Both the position numbers and the translations under genes were made by a program. Under the pieces are notes generated by a model that made no database searches, was not told the DNA's origin, and was given only the letters and a program-made list of their open reading frames with translations. A DNA stretch of 9,815 nt from an uncultured Flavobacterium sp. (GTDB lineage Bacteria > Bacteroidota > Bacteroidia > Flavobacteriales > Flavobacteriaceae): NCBI GenBank assembly GCA_945957245.1, contig CAMFLD010000069.1, forward strand, positions 1 to 9,815. The letters run 5' to 3'. Positions 1 to 6,944 of the stretch are shown here, one piece after another; position 1 is the stretch's first letter, and each line of letters opens with the position of its first letter.

Positions 1-651
1 CTAACGGATTTACAACGATTACTAATTACAATGCCGCCAATACCTATACCTTCTCACCTGCAGGACCAACTGCGGGAGCAGGCGGAACAATTTCAGGAGC
101 AGTAATCGGAACAGCTTACACGGTAACAGCTACAAGTGGTGGATGCACTTCTGCTGCTTCAGCTTCTTTTACCAATTTGATTCAGTTAACCACGCGTGCG
201 GTGCCGACTCTTTCCTCAACAGCTCCGACATGCTCTGCTAACGGATTTACAACCATTACCAACTACAATGCGGCTAACACCTATACCTTTTCACCTTCAG
301 GACCTACTGCCGGGGCAGGCGGAACAATTTCGGGAGCGGTTATCGGAACGGCGTATACAGTAACAGCTACTACTGGTGGCTGTACTTCGGCGCCTTCAAA
401 TTCGTTTACTAATCTTATTCAGCTTACAACGCCTGCTGTTCCAACGATATCCACTACAGCGCCAACCTGTGCGGCTAACGGATTTACAACGATCACCAAT
501 TACAATGCAGCTAATACCTATACCTTCTCACCTTCAGGACCCACTGCAGGAGCAGGCGGAGCAATTTCGGGAGCGGTTATCGGAACGGCTTATACTATAA
601 CTGCAACTTCTGGTGGCTGTACTTCTGCCGCTGCTTCATTTACGAACTTAC
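1..651 (+). repeat. Tandem 79-residue (237-base) protein repeats, three copies visible
   Basis: The block starting CTAACGGATTTACAAC occurs at 1, 238 and 475, an exact 237-base (79-codon) period. The first visible copy may be preceded by more outside the window. The third copy ends near 651, where the sequence passes into the Cys-Asp repeats. Each unit contains the motifs NGFTTITNYNAANTYTFSP, GPTAGAGG, ISGAVIGTAYT and a single Cys in GGCTSA. Protein identity is very high, but bases differ mainly at third codon positions. Units like this are common in flavobacterial T9SS adhesins and probably form stacked beta-sandwich domains. Confidence 0.95.
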
Positions 652-3600
652 CTGCCTTATTTAATATCACAACTACCAACCCAACTCCTTTGCATTATTG
701 TGATCCAAACAATGATGGTTTCGGAACTTTTGACCTAACACAATTAATTCCGACAATAACCGGGGGAAATCCTTATTCGGTAACTTTTCACGAAACTCCT
801 ACAGATGCTGCAATTGGCGGTACTACTATACCAAATCCGGGCAATTATGACAATATTAATGTCAATAATCAAACAATATATATTCGGATTCAGGATAATG
901 CAACCGGATGTTATACTGTAATAACAATGCAGGTAATTGTTGATCCAACTCCGGAAGCTACTAAGCCTAACGATTATCATGTTTGCGATACAGATAATGA
1001 TGGTTTAGGTGTTTTCAACCTTGCTAGTGTTTCGTCAGAGGTTTTAGGTTCTATTAGTCCTATAACCCACACTGTTTCATTTTATAACAGTTTAACTGAT
1101 GCCCAATCGGGAAATAACTCAATAACCAATATTACATCTTATTCTTCAGCAAGTCAGACCATTTGGATACGTGTTGAAAATAATGCTACAGGCTGTTATG
1201 ACATCGTAACGCTGGAATTAATTGTTGATCCTTTACCATTGGCTACACAACCTAATTATCCGCAATACAGCTTATGTGATGTCAGTTTACCTTTAGCTTA
1301 TGAAGAATTCGACTTGGGTTCAAGGATTCCGACAATACAATTGGGACAAACGGGAATTAATGTTACCTTCCACTTTAGTCAGGCAGATGCAATTTCCAAC
1401 AGTAATCCTTTACCTCTTCTTTATACAAATACTGTCCCTTTTGTGCAGACAATATGGATACGATTAGAAAATGCAACTACAGGCTGTTTTGTTATATCAA
1501 CCATGGATTTACGGGTAGAGCCTTTACCATCTCCTATTCCTCCTAATACTCCTTATACAATATGTGATACAAATCAGGATGGTTTTAGTACATTCAATTT
1601 GAATACTTTGACCAGTAATATACTTCAGGGAGCCAATTATACTATTACTTATCATGAAACTTATACTGATGCTCAATCGGGCAGTAATGCATTGACAAGC
1701 CCTTATGATAACATTACACCGTTTACCCAGTTTATTTATGCTTTGGCTGTAGATAATGTAAATGGCTGTCGAAGTGTTATTCCTATTGAACTGCAGGTTA
1801 ATCCTCAGCCTGTTACTCCTTTTACCATTCCTGATTTGGTAGAATGCGATCAGGATAACAATCCGCAAGACGGTGCAACAATATTCAATCTAACTCAAAA
1901 CAGTGCACAGGTTCTTTCGGTTCAACCATTGCCTGCTTCTAATTATACCGTAAGCTATCACAATTCTCAGGCGGATGCCGTCAATGGAGTTCCGCAAATT
2001 GTACAGATTTCAAATTACATTGGAACCAACCATGAAGTTATTTGGGTAAGGATTGAAAATAATACCACAGGATGTTTTTCAATTGGCTCATTCGAACTGA
2101 TTATCAATGCGCCTCTGGCATTAACGACTCCGGCTCCATTGAGTATCTGTGATTCCGATGCGATACCTAACAATCAGTTCACCCAGTTCGATCTGACTGT
2201 TAAAAATAATGAAATCACCTCAGGTCAGCCCGCAACGGTTACCTATTATCCTTCCTATCCGGTAACCGCTTCGAGTGTCCCTATTCCAAATCCTTCGGCA
2301 TATACTAATGTGATTGCGGCGGTACAAACGCTGGGGGTTATGGTTACCACTGCCGATGGGTGCAAAAGCTATACTTCCCTCGATATTCGTGTACTGCCGA
2401 TTCCTGTTCCAAATACTGCCGGAATCCGCCCGTTGGCACCGCAATGTGATGTCAATAATACCGGAGATATGATGGAGGTTTTTGATCTTACGGTCAATGT
2501 CGCTGCAATTATCAATGGCGATCCTACACTGACCCTGCATTATTATCCGACACAGGCCGATGCTTTAGCAGGAACGAATCAGATTTTAACTCCAACAGCG
2601 GCTTTGGTGGGACATAATGTTTGGATAAGAGTCGAAAATACCCGGGTGGATTATCAGGGAAACAACTGCTTTGTATTGGTGGAACAGCCTCTGACTGTAA
2701 ATCCGTTACCTGCTGTTATGCCTTCCCGTGTGGTTCAGAATTGTGATGATGATAATGACGGACAGACCTCATTTGACTTGACTGCCATTACCGCCGCATT
2801 CTATTCCGGTTCCAATGTGACTCTAACTTATTATACCTCTGCTGCCAATGCGCAGTCTGCTACAAATCCGATTGTAAATCCGACTGCATATCTCAATACG
2901 TCAAACCCACAGATTATTTATACCAGAGTTGTAGATACCCTTACAGGCTGTGTGAATTATTCAGGACAGTTCACTTTAAGCGTAAATCCAAAACCAACGG
3001 CTGTCGCTCCGGCTAACTTTGACACCTGTGATACCGATGGTACTAATGACGGCTTATTTGCTTTGGATCTTACCACTTATGTAAGCGGTATAATTGGTAC
3101 CCAAACAGGGGTTACCACAACATTCTACAATACCCAGAATGATGCCATTAATGCTTCAAACCCAATTACTGATTTGGTAAACTACCAGACTTATACCCAT
3201 ACCATTTGGATCAGGGTTGAAAATAATACCACCGGTTGTTATGAGTTAGTTCCGTTGCATACTACTGTTGAGCAACTGGCTGAACCACATATCACGGCAC
3301 CAACGGATACTATTTGTGTTGAGTATGGTACCAATGCTTTATTAAGTGGCCTGACATTAGACAGCAATATTAGCAGTCCAAATTATACTTTTGAATGGTT
3401 TTTGGGAGGAAGCCTGCTTTCCGGTTCAACTGCAAGTTATACTATAAATACTGTAGCTCCGGGAGATTATACCGTCATAGCAACCAGCACCAGTACTCTG
3501 GCCTGTGTTTCCGATGCGTCGGCTCCTTACACGGTAATTCAGTCGGGACCTGCACAGTTTGACAGCCCTCCTTTTACAGTGAGCAATGCCTTTGATGACA

Positions 3601-4046
3601 GTCAGGTAATTACCGTAAATGTTGTTGGGTATGGGCTTTATGAGTACAGTTTAGACGACGGCCCATTCCAGAGCAGTAATATTTTTGAAAATGCTTCGCT
3701 GGGGGAGCATACCATTACCGTCAAAGACACTAAAGGAAATACAAGCTGTGGGGATATTACGCTGGATGGGGTGCAGACCATTAATTATCCGCATTACTTT
3801 ACACCTAACGGGGATGGTATTCACGATACCTGGAATGTTGTCGGGCTTGAAAATCAGCCGGGAACCAGACTCTATATCTTTGACCGTTATGGAAAGCTTT
3901 TAAAACAAATAAGTACCAACGGAAACGGATGGGACGGAACTTACAACGGACATCTAATGCCTGCTGATGATTATTGGTTCAAGATAGAATATACAGAACA
4001 GTCACAATTAAAAGAATTTAAATCGCATTTTGCCCTTAAACGATAA
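1..4046 (+). CDS. Giant repeat-rich surface/secreted protein with T9SS type B sorting domain (5' partial)
   Basis: The frame is open from the first complete codon at base 3 to TAA at 4044-4046, so this is the C-terminal ~1347 residues of a longer protein. A TTG at 177 is only an internal Leu codon and should not be taken as the start. Domain order: near-identical 79-residue Gly/Ala/Thr-rich repeats (1-651), nine ~96-residue repeats each opening with a Cys-Asp motif (about 690-3290), an Ig/PKD-like segment (about 3295-3540, ending APYTV), a short beta-rich segment with a YSLDDG motif (about 3545-3780), then the gliding-motility-associated C-terminal (type B) sorting domain (3789-4043). Known of the family: such domains direct export by the type IX secretion system and the proteins end up on the surface or in the medium. 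Adhesin or matrix roles are common; the specific ligand cannot be read here. The low-complexity beta-repeat composition fits a long adhesive stalk. The domain type is very sure, the role is inference. Confidence 0.93.
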   Translation, partial: NGFTTITNYNAANTYTFSPAGPTAGAGGTISGAVIGTAYTVTATSGGCTSAASASFTNLIQLTTRAVPTLSSTAPTCSANGFTTITNYNAANTYTFSPSGPTAGAGGTISGAVIGTAYTVTATTGGCTSAPSNSFTNLIQLTTPAVPTISTTAPTCAANGFTTITNYNAANTYTFSPSGPTAGAGGAISGAVIGTAYTITATSGGCTSAAASFTNLPALFNITTTNPTPLHYCDPNNDGFGTFDLTQLIPTITGGNPYSVTFHETPTDAAIGGTTIPNPGNYDNINVNNQTIYIRIQDNATGCYTVITMQVIVDPTPEATKPNDYHVCDTDNDGLGVFNLASVSSEVLGSISPITHTVSFYNSLTDAQSGNNSITNITSYSSASQTIWIRVENNATGCYDIVTLELIVDPLPLATQPNYPQYSLCDVSLPLAYEEFDLGSRIPTIQLGQTGINVTFHFSQADAISNSNPLPLLYTNTVPFVQTIWIRLENATTGCFVISTMDLRVEPLPSPIPPNTPYTICDTNQDGFSTFNLNTLTSNILQGANYTITYHETYTDAQSGSNALTSPYDNITPFTQFIYALAVDNVNGCRSVIPIELQVNPQPVTPFTIPDLVECDQDNNPQDGATIFNLTQNSAQVLSVQPLPASNYTVSYHNSQADAVNGVPQIVQISNYIGTNHEVIWVRIENNTTGCFSIGSFELIINAPLALTTPAPLSICDSDAIPNNQFTQFDLTVKNNEITSGQPATVTYYPSYPVTASSVPIPNPSAYTNVIAAVQTLGVMVTTADGCKSYTSLDIRVLPIPVPNTAGIRPLAPQCDVNNTGDMMEVFDLTVNVAAIINGDPTLTLHYYPTQADALAGTNQILTPTAALVGHNVWIRVENTRVDYQGNNCFVLVEQPLTVNPLPAVMPSRVVQNCDDDNDGQTSFDLTAITAAFYSGSNVTLTYYTSAANAQSATNPIVNPTAYLNTSNPQIIYTRVVDTLTGCVNYSGQFTLSVNPKPTAVAPANFDTCDTDGTNDGLFALDLTTYVSGIIGTQTGVTTTFYNTQNDAINASNPITDLVNYQTYTHTIWIRVENNTTGCYELVPLHTTVEQLAEPHITAPTDTICVEYGTNALLSGLTLDSNISSPNYTFEWFLGGSLLSGSTASYTINTVAPGDYTVIATSTSTLACVSDASAPYTVIQSGPAQFDSPPFTVSNAFDDSQVITVNVVGYGLYEYSLDDGPFQSSNIFENASLGEHTITVKDTKGNTSCGDITLDGVQTINYPHYFTPNGDGIHDTWNVVGLENQPGTRLYIFDRYGKLLKQISTNGNGWDGTYNGHLMPADDYWFKIEYTEQSQLKEFKSHFALKR
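690..3290 (+). repeat. Nine ~96-residue Cys-Asp repeats within the T9SS protein
   Basis: Each unit opens with Cys-Asp and usually an Asp-rich loop (CDxDxDG-like), then F(D/N)L, a VTFY/H strand, a (T/A)DA motif, IW(I/V)R(V/L)EN, TGC and a closing V(D/N)PLP-like strand. The Cys codons that open the units are at 699, 984, 1275, 1563, 1845, 2148, 2445, 2742 and 3027, giving periods of 94-101 residues. Two Cys per unit (CD near the start, TGC near the end) suggest one disulfide per domain. The Asp-rich loop is intact in units 1, 2, 4 and 8, altered by insertion in 5 and 9 and degenerate in 3, 6 and 7. Calcium binding by the loop is an inference from its resemblance to DxDxDG loops. Confidence 0.92.
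3789..4043 (+). other. T9SS type B (gliding motility-associated C-terminal) sorting domain
   Basis: The last ~85 residues contain the hallmark motif YFTPNGDGIHDTWNV, followed by a strand ending IFDRYGKLL, a GNGWDGTYNG turn and PADDYWF before the final FKSHFALKR. This matches the CHU_C-like / TIGR04131 pattern as known for proteins exported by the type IX secretion system of Bacteroidota. Type B domains are usually longer than the type A signal and often work with a PorP/SprF-like partner encoded next door. No such partner gene follows here. Confidence 0.95.
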
Positions 4047-4064
4047 ACGGTTTTCAGAATTTGT

Positions 4065-4072
4065 TATATTTG
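4065..4072 (+). promoter_or_regulatory. Candidate -7 promoter element (TATATTTG)
   Basis: An exact TAnnTTTG match lies 19 bases before the ATG at 4092, in the 45-base gap after the T9SS gene. No convincing -33 TTG box is seen at the usual spacing. The element sits inside a 7-base inverted repeat (4055-4061 and 4080-4086). Confidence 0.5.
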
Positions 4073-4091
4073 AAAAACTAATTCTGGACTT

Positions 4092-5366
4092 ATGGAAGAA
4101 TACGGAAAAATATTGCTGATTGCGATGCCTTTCTTTCTGTTGTTAATTTTTATAGAAAGAGGTTACGGCTATTTTAAAGGCATCAACCATACGCCAGTTA
4201 TGGATAGCGTATCCAGTATTAGCTCAGGAATGACTAATGCTGTAAAAGATGCTCTTGGATTGAGTATTTCCATAATTACTTACGAATGGATGGTCAGCAA
4301 TTTAGCTATCTTTCATATAAAGGCAACGATATTAACTTACATTGTCGCCTTTTTTGTCATTGATTTTTATGGTTACTGGGGACATCGCTGGGCTCATGAG
4401 ATTAATTTTTTCTGGAATAAACATGCTATCCACCACAGTAGTGAAGAATTCAATCTGGCTTGTGCTCTGCGACAACCGATTTCGAGTTTTGTGAGTTTGT
4501 TTACTTTCCTTTTGTTACCTGCTGCACTTGTAGGTGTTCCGGCGAGGGTTATTGCTATTTTGCTCCCAATACATTTATTCCTTCAGTTTTGGTATCATAC
4601 CAGGTATATTGGTAAAATGGGATTTCTGGAAAAATTCCTCGTAACTCCTTCCCATCATCGAGTTCACCATGCTATTAATGCTGAGTATATGGATAAAAAC
4701 CATGGGCAGATTTTTATTTTCTGGGATAAATGGTTTGGCACGTTTCAGGAAGAATTGGAATCGGCACCTCCTGTGTTTGGGATTACAAGACCTGCCCATA
4801 CTTGGAACCCGATAAAGATTAACTTCCAGCATCTTTGGTTATTGGTAAAAGATGCCTACCATGCTGAAAGCTTAAAAGATAAACTTACTATTTGGTTTAA
4901 ACCAACCGGATGGCGTCCGAAGGATTTTGATGACAAATATCCTATTGCTAAAATTAGCGATGTATATCATTTTGAAAAATACGGGCACCAACATTCGAGA
5001 TTATTGAAACTTTGGTCTGTCATTCAATTATTCATAACCTTGGGTCTTATAAGCTACCTTTTTGGCAACATCGCATCCATAGGCATGCCTCATATTTTTA
5101 TTTATGGTTTGTTTATTTTTCTAACCGTTTATAGTTATACCGAACTTATGGATACCCGAAAGTCTTCTGTTTTTTGGGAAATAATAAGATATTTAGCTTC
5201 CATCGGAATTATTTTTTATTACGGTGACTGGTTTGGAATGAATAGAGTTTTTGCTTATTCCAACTGGATTCTTTTAGCTTACTTTACTGTATCATTGTTT
5301 ATGAGTTTTTATTTTGCTTTTGTTGAATTTAAGAATAACCAAACAACACTTTCTTATGGTAACTAG
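4092..5366 (+). CDS. Sterol desaturase/fatty acid hydroxylase superfamily membrane enzyme, alkylglycerol monooxygenase-like
   Basis: This 424-residue integral membrane protein carries the full histidine set of the diiron hydroxylase superfamily: HRWAHE (H98, H102), HAIHH (H111, H114, H115) and SHHRVHH (H188, H189, H192, H193), plus QFWYHT (H169). Beyond the general superfamily pattern, several stretches resemble animal alkylglycerol monooxygenase (AGMO/TMEM195) from memory: HHSSEEFNLACALRQ, TPSHHRVHH, WDKWFGTF, GITRPAHTWNPIKI and a KPTGW motif. Four C-terminal hydrophobic segments (about 308-327, 334-349, 361-378, 389-412) also match that longer architecture, whereas short bacterial hydroxylases are usually under 300 residues. 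AGMO cleaves the O-alkyl bond of glyceryl ethers using tetrahydrobiopterin. The start ATG follows a -7-like box. The next gene overlaps this one by 11 bases, so the two are probably co-transcribed and translationally coupled. Superfamily is certain; AGMO-type substrate is inference. Confidence 0.88.
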   Translation: MEEYGKILLIAMPFFLLLIFIERGYGYFKGINHTPVMDSVSSISSGMTNAVKDALGLSISIITYEWMVSNLAIFHIKATILTYIVAFFVIDFYGYWGHRWAHEINFFWNKHAIHHSSEEFNLACALRQPISSFVSLFTFLLLPAALVGVPARVIAILLPIHLFLQFWYHTRYIGKMGFLEKFLVTPSHHRVHHAINAEYMDKNHGQIFIFWDKWFGTFQEELESAPPVFGITRPAHTWNPIKINFQHLWLLVKDAYHAESLKDKLTIWFKPTGWRPKDFDDKYPIAKISDVYHFEKYGHQHSRLLKLWSVIQLFITLGLISYLFGNIASIGMPHIFIYGLFIFLTVYSYTELMDTRKSSVFWEIIRYLASIGIIFYYGDWFGMNRVFAYSNWILLAYFTVSLFMSFYFAFVEFKNNQTTLSYGN

Positions 5367-6036
5367 TCAAAATTTACTAAAAGGGTTTATTGTTCTCGGG
5401 ATAGTTTACTGTTTATTGCTCATAATAGGTTATGAAAGCATTACTAATTATCTGAAGCCTTTATTATTACCTTTTTTGTTTTACACGGTAATTAAAAGTG
5501 AAAAATTTGCGACTAAAAAATGGTTGCTGGCTGCACTACTTTTTTCCTGGTTGGGAGATTGTATCTTGTTGTTTGCAGATAAAGGTCAGTTGTATTTTAT
5601 CCTGGGATTGGCCGCTTTCCTGATAGCACATATTTTCCTGATTGTACTTTTTACCAAGCAGAAATCGGAAAACCAAAGCTTTAGAAAACCATTGTTCTGG
5701 GCGGGTGTTACATTCGCAACACTTTATCTTGCGGGCATCCTGTCTCTTTTACTGCCCAGTTTGGGTGATTTGACATTTCCGGTTGTTATTTATGCACTTA
5801 CCATTACAATAATGCTCAAAACATCTTTAAAAGGAACTTTTGACTGGAGGCAAAACTCAAAATATACTGTGCTTATTGGATCGGCGTTCTTTGTTGCTTC
5901 CGATAGTATTTTGGCAATCAATAAATTTCATACGCCATTACCACTAGCTTCATTTTGGATAATGCTGACCTATCTGATTGCGCAGTTTTGCATTACAAAC
6001 GGAATATTAAAGTTAAATAAAAATGCTCCTGTTTAG
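5356..6036 (+). CDS. Lysoplasmalogenase family protein (YhhN/TMEM86-like)
   Basis: A 226-residue, very hydrophobic protein with about eight membrane segments, the usual size for YhhN/TMEM86. Family landmarks are KPLLLPF (residues 34-40), SWLGDCILLF (64-73, with D68), an AHIFLI segment (91-96), VIYALTI (144-150), GSAFFVASDSILAINKF (175-191, with D183) and YLIAQF (206-211). The two Asp residues in GD and SD are the conserved polar residues proposed to be catalytic. Characterised members hydrolyse the vinyl-ether bond of lysoplasmalogens, releasing an aldehyde and a glycerophospho-base. I choose the ATG at 5356 over an in-frame TTG at 5314, because the TTG lies deep inside the previous gene and would add 14 residues of non-hydrophobic leader. 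With this start the gene overlaps the upstream stop by 11 bases. Its TAG stop lies in the loop of the following terminator hairpin. Family assignment is strong; the substrate in this organism is unproven. Confidence 0.88.
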   Translation: MVTSQNLLKGFIVLGIVYCLLLIIGYESITNYLKPLLLPFLFYTVIKSEKFATKKWLLAALLFSWLGDCILLFADKGQLYFILGLAAFLIAHIFLIVLFTKQKSENQSFRKPLFWAGVTFATLYLAGILSLLLPSLGDLTFPVVIYALTITIMLKTSLKGTFDWRQNSKYTVLIGSAFFVASDSILAINKFHTPLPLASFWIMLTYLIAQFCITNGILKLNKNAPV

Positions 6037-6052
6037 AGGAGCATTTTTATTT
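6015..6052. terminator. Bidirectional intrinsic terminator between convergent genes
   Basis: A perfect 16-base-pair stem (6015-6030 with 6037-6052) has the core ATGCTCCT/AGGAGCAT and a 6-base loop, GTTTAG. T-rich runs follow on both strands, so the hairpin can end the lysoplasmalogenase transcript on + and the lipocalin-like transcript on -. The stop codon TAG (6034-6036) occupies the loop. Confidence 0.88.
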
Positions 6053-6071
6053 TATCTGTTAAGTCTTGTGT

Positions 6072-6467
6072 TTATTTTGTCAACTCAATTATATATCCAT
6101 CTGAATCTTTTCCTTTAAGGAGAGTGGATGTTAATTGTAAAATAGTAAAAGTATGAGAGTCGTCTCCCGGAAAAGTCGTTGTTAGATTATTACCAGATTT
6201 GGTATAAGTTCCTGTCCTGTTAGTACCAATGCATGAAGAATTGTAATCCGTATCAATTACAGTTCCATCTGATTTAAATTCGGTTTTGTCTTTTTCACAA
6301 CCCGATTCATTCCCGCTATAGGCTGTAAGTACTTCTGTTCCGTCTACTACATATCCTTCTCTGGAAAATTTCCAAACACCTACAATAGAGGCAGAATCAC
6401 TGCTACTACTGCAGGAATTAAATAAAAAAGCCGAAATAAGAGCGATAAAAAAAAGTTTTGTTTTCAT
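6072..6467 (-). CDS. Lipocalin-like small lipoprotein
   Basis: A 131-residue protein with a clear lipoprotein signal peptide: Lys at positions 3 and 5... the N-region MKTK, a hydrophobic stretch FFIALISAFLF and lipobox FNSC with acylated Cys19. A Ser-rich linker (CSSSSDSAS) leads to a small beta-barrel-like domain opening with VGVWKF, the GxW signature of the lipocalin-like family (Lipocalin_4 type) that is abundant in flavobacteria. Other family-like features are a Cys pair (C57 in GCEKDKTEF, C79 in SSCIG) that could form a disulfide, FKSDGT, and TGTYTKSGNNLTTTF. The ligand is unknown. It probably sits on the inner or outer membrane facing the periplasm; the residues after Cys are not strongly acidic, so surface export is not indicated. 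It is transcribed alone from its own -7-like box and ends at the shared terminator. Confidence 0.85.
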   Translation of the reverse strand: MKTKLFFIALISAFLFNSCSSSSDSASIVGVWKFSREGYVVDGTEVLTAYSGNESGCEKDKTEFKSDGTVIDTDYNSSCIGTNRTGTYTKSGNNLTTTFPGDDSHTFTILQLTSTLLKGKDSDGYIIELTK

Positions 6468-6490
6468 AAGTTTTTGTAAAGGTTAGTTCA

Positions 6491-6498
6491 CAAACATA
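6491..6498 (-). promoter_or_regulatory. Candidate -7 promoter element (TATGTTTG) of the lipocalin-like gene
   Basis: Read on the - strand, CAAACATA at 6491-6498 is an exact TAnnTTTG match, 23 bases before the ATG at 6467. No clear -33 box is visible at the standard distance. The 60-base gap to the YeeE/YedE operon favours a separate transcript. Confidence 0.5.
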
Positions 6499-6527
6499 AA
6501 AAATTAACCAATAAAAAACCAAACCAA

Positions 6528-6941
6528 TTAATGGGGTAATTTATTTTTTATAACCCCATATAGAAAAGTTCCTAACAAAGCTCCTATCAATATAAGTCCA
6601 ACGCTCATAAATCCGGCTCCAAATAAAATAAATATCGGTCCGGGACAGGCACCAACCATAGCCCAACCCAGTCCAAACAAAATTCCTCCAATCCAGTAAC
6701 GAAGATTCCCTTTTTCTTTATCCTGAATCACAATGGGATTTCCTTCAATATCTTTTAGTTGTTTTCTTTTGATAATCTGAACTCCAATAACGCCAACCGC
6801 TATTGCGGTCATAATAATTCCATACATGTGAAAGGATTGAAACTGGAACATTTCATAAATACGATACCATGACACTGCTTCAGCTTTGGTTAATACAATA
6901 CCAAAGAAAAAACCAACTAATAAAAACTTAATATATTTCAT
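6528..6941 (-). CDS. YeeE/YedE-type membrane protein, C-terminal half (DUF6691-like)
   Basis: A 137-residue protein with four predicted membrane segments (about 4-20, 40-57, 82-98, 104-131). The signature GACPGP (residues 97-102, Cys99) corresponds to the Cys motif of the second half of the YeeE/YedE sulfur-transport family. In single-chain members such as the thiosulfate importer TsuA/YeeE, three membrane-embedded cysteines are thought to hand the substrate across the membrane. Here the transporter is split in two, and this gene starts 3 bases after the stop of its partner, so they are surely one operon and probably form one complex in the inner membrane. Likely substrate: thiosulfate or a related sulfur compound, from family knowledge only. 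Neighbours often seen with this pair (rhodanese, metallo-beta-lactamase-fold persulfide dioxygenase) are absent from the window. Confidence 0.87.
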   Translation of the reverse strand: MKYIKFLLVGFFFGIVLTKAEAVSWYRIYEMFQFQSFHMYGIIMTAIAVGVIGVQIIKRKQLKDIEGNPIVIQDKEKGNLRYWIGGILFGLGWAMVGACPGPIFILFGAGFMSVGLILIGALLGTFLYGVIKNKLPH

Positions 6942-6944
6942 GGG

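Noticed and set aside
177..179. TTG as the start of the large T9SS protein
   Set aside because: The frame is open upstream to base 3 and encodes another copy of the same repeat, so the codon is internal and the gene enters from outside the window.
1..651. CRISPR-like direct repeats
   Set aside because: The 237-base period is in frame and encodes a protein domain; there are no short repeats with unique spacers.
744..2540. Several open frames of 78-114 codons on the - strand inside the T9SS gene
   Set aside because: They are shadows of the repeat-rich + strand gene, full of Ile/Arg/Cys-type low-quality composition and without motifs or promoter context.
3685..3903. A 72-codon + strand frame overlapping the end of the T9SS gene
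   Set aside because: It overlaps the sorting domain in another frame and has no recognisable features.
4575..4832. 85-codon - strand frame opposite the hydroxylase gene
   Set aside because: It lies opposite the conserved His-motif region, which explains its open frame.
6481..6509. Short inverted repeat GGTTA...TAACC near the lipocalin-like promoter
   Set aside because: Five-base arms with a 19-base spacer in AT-rich DNA are expected by chance.
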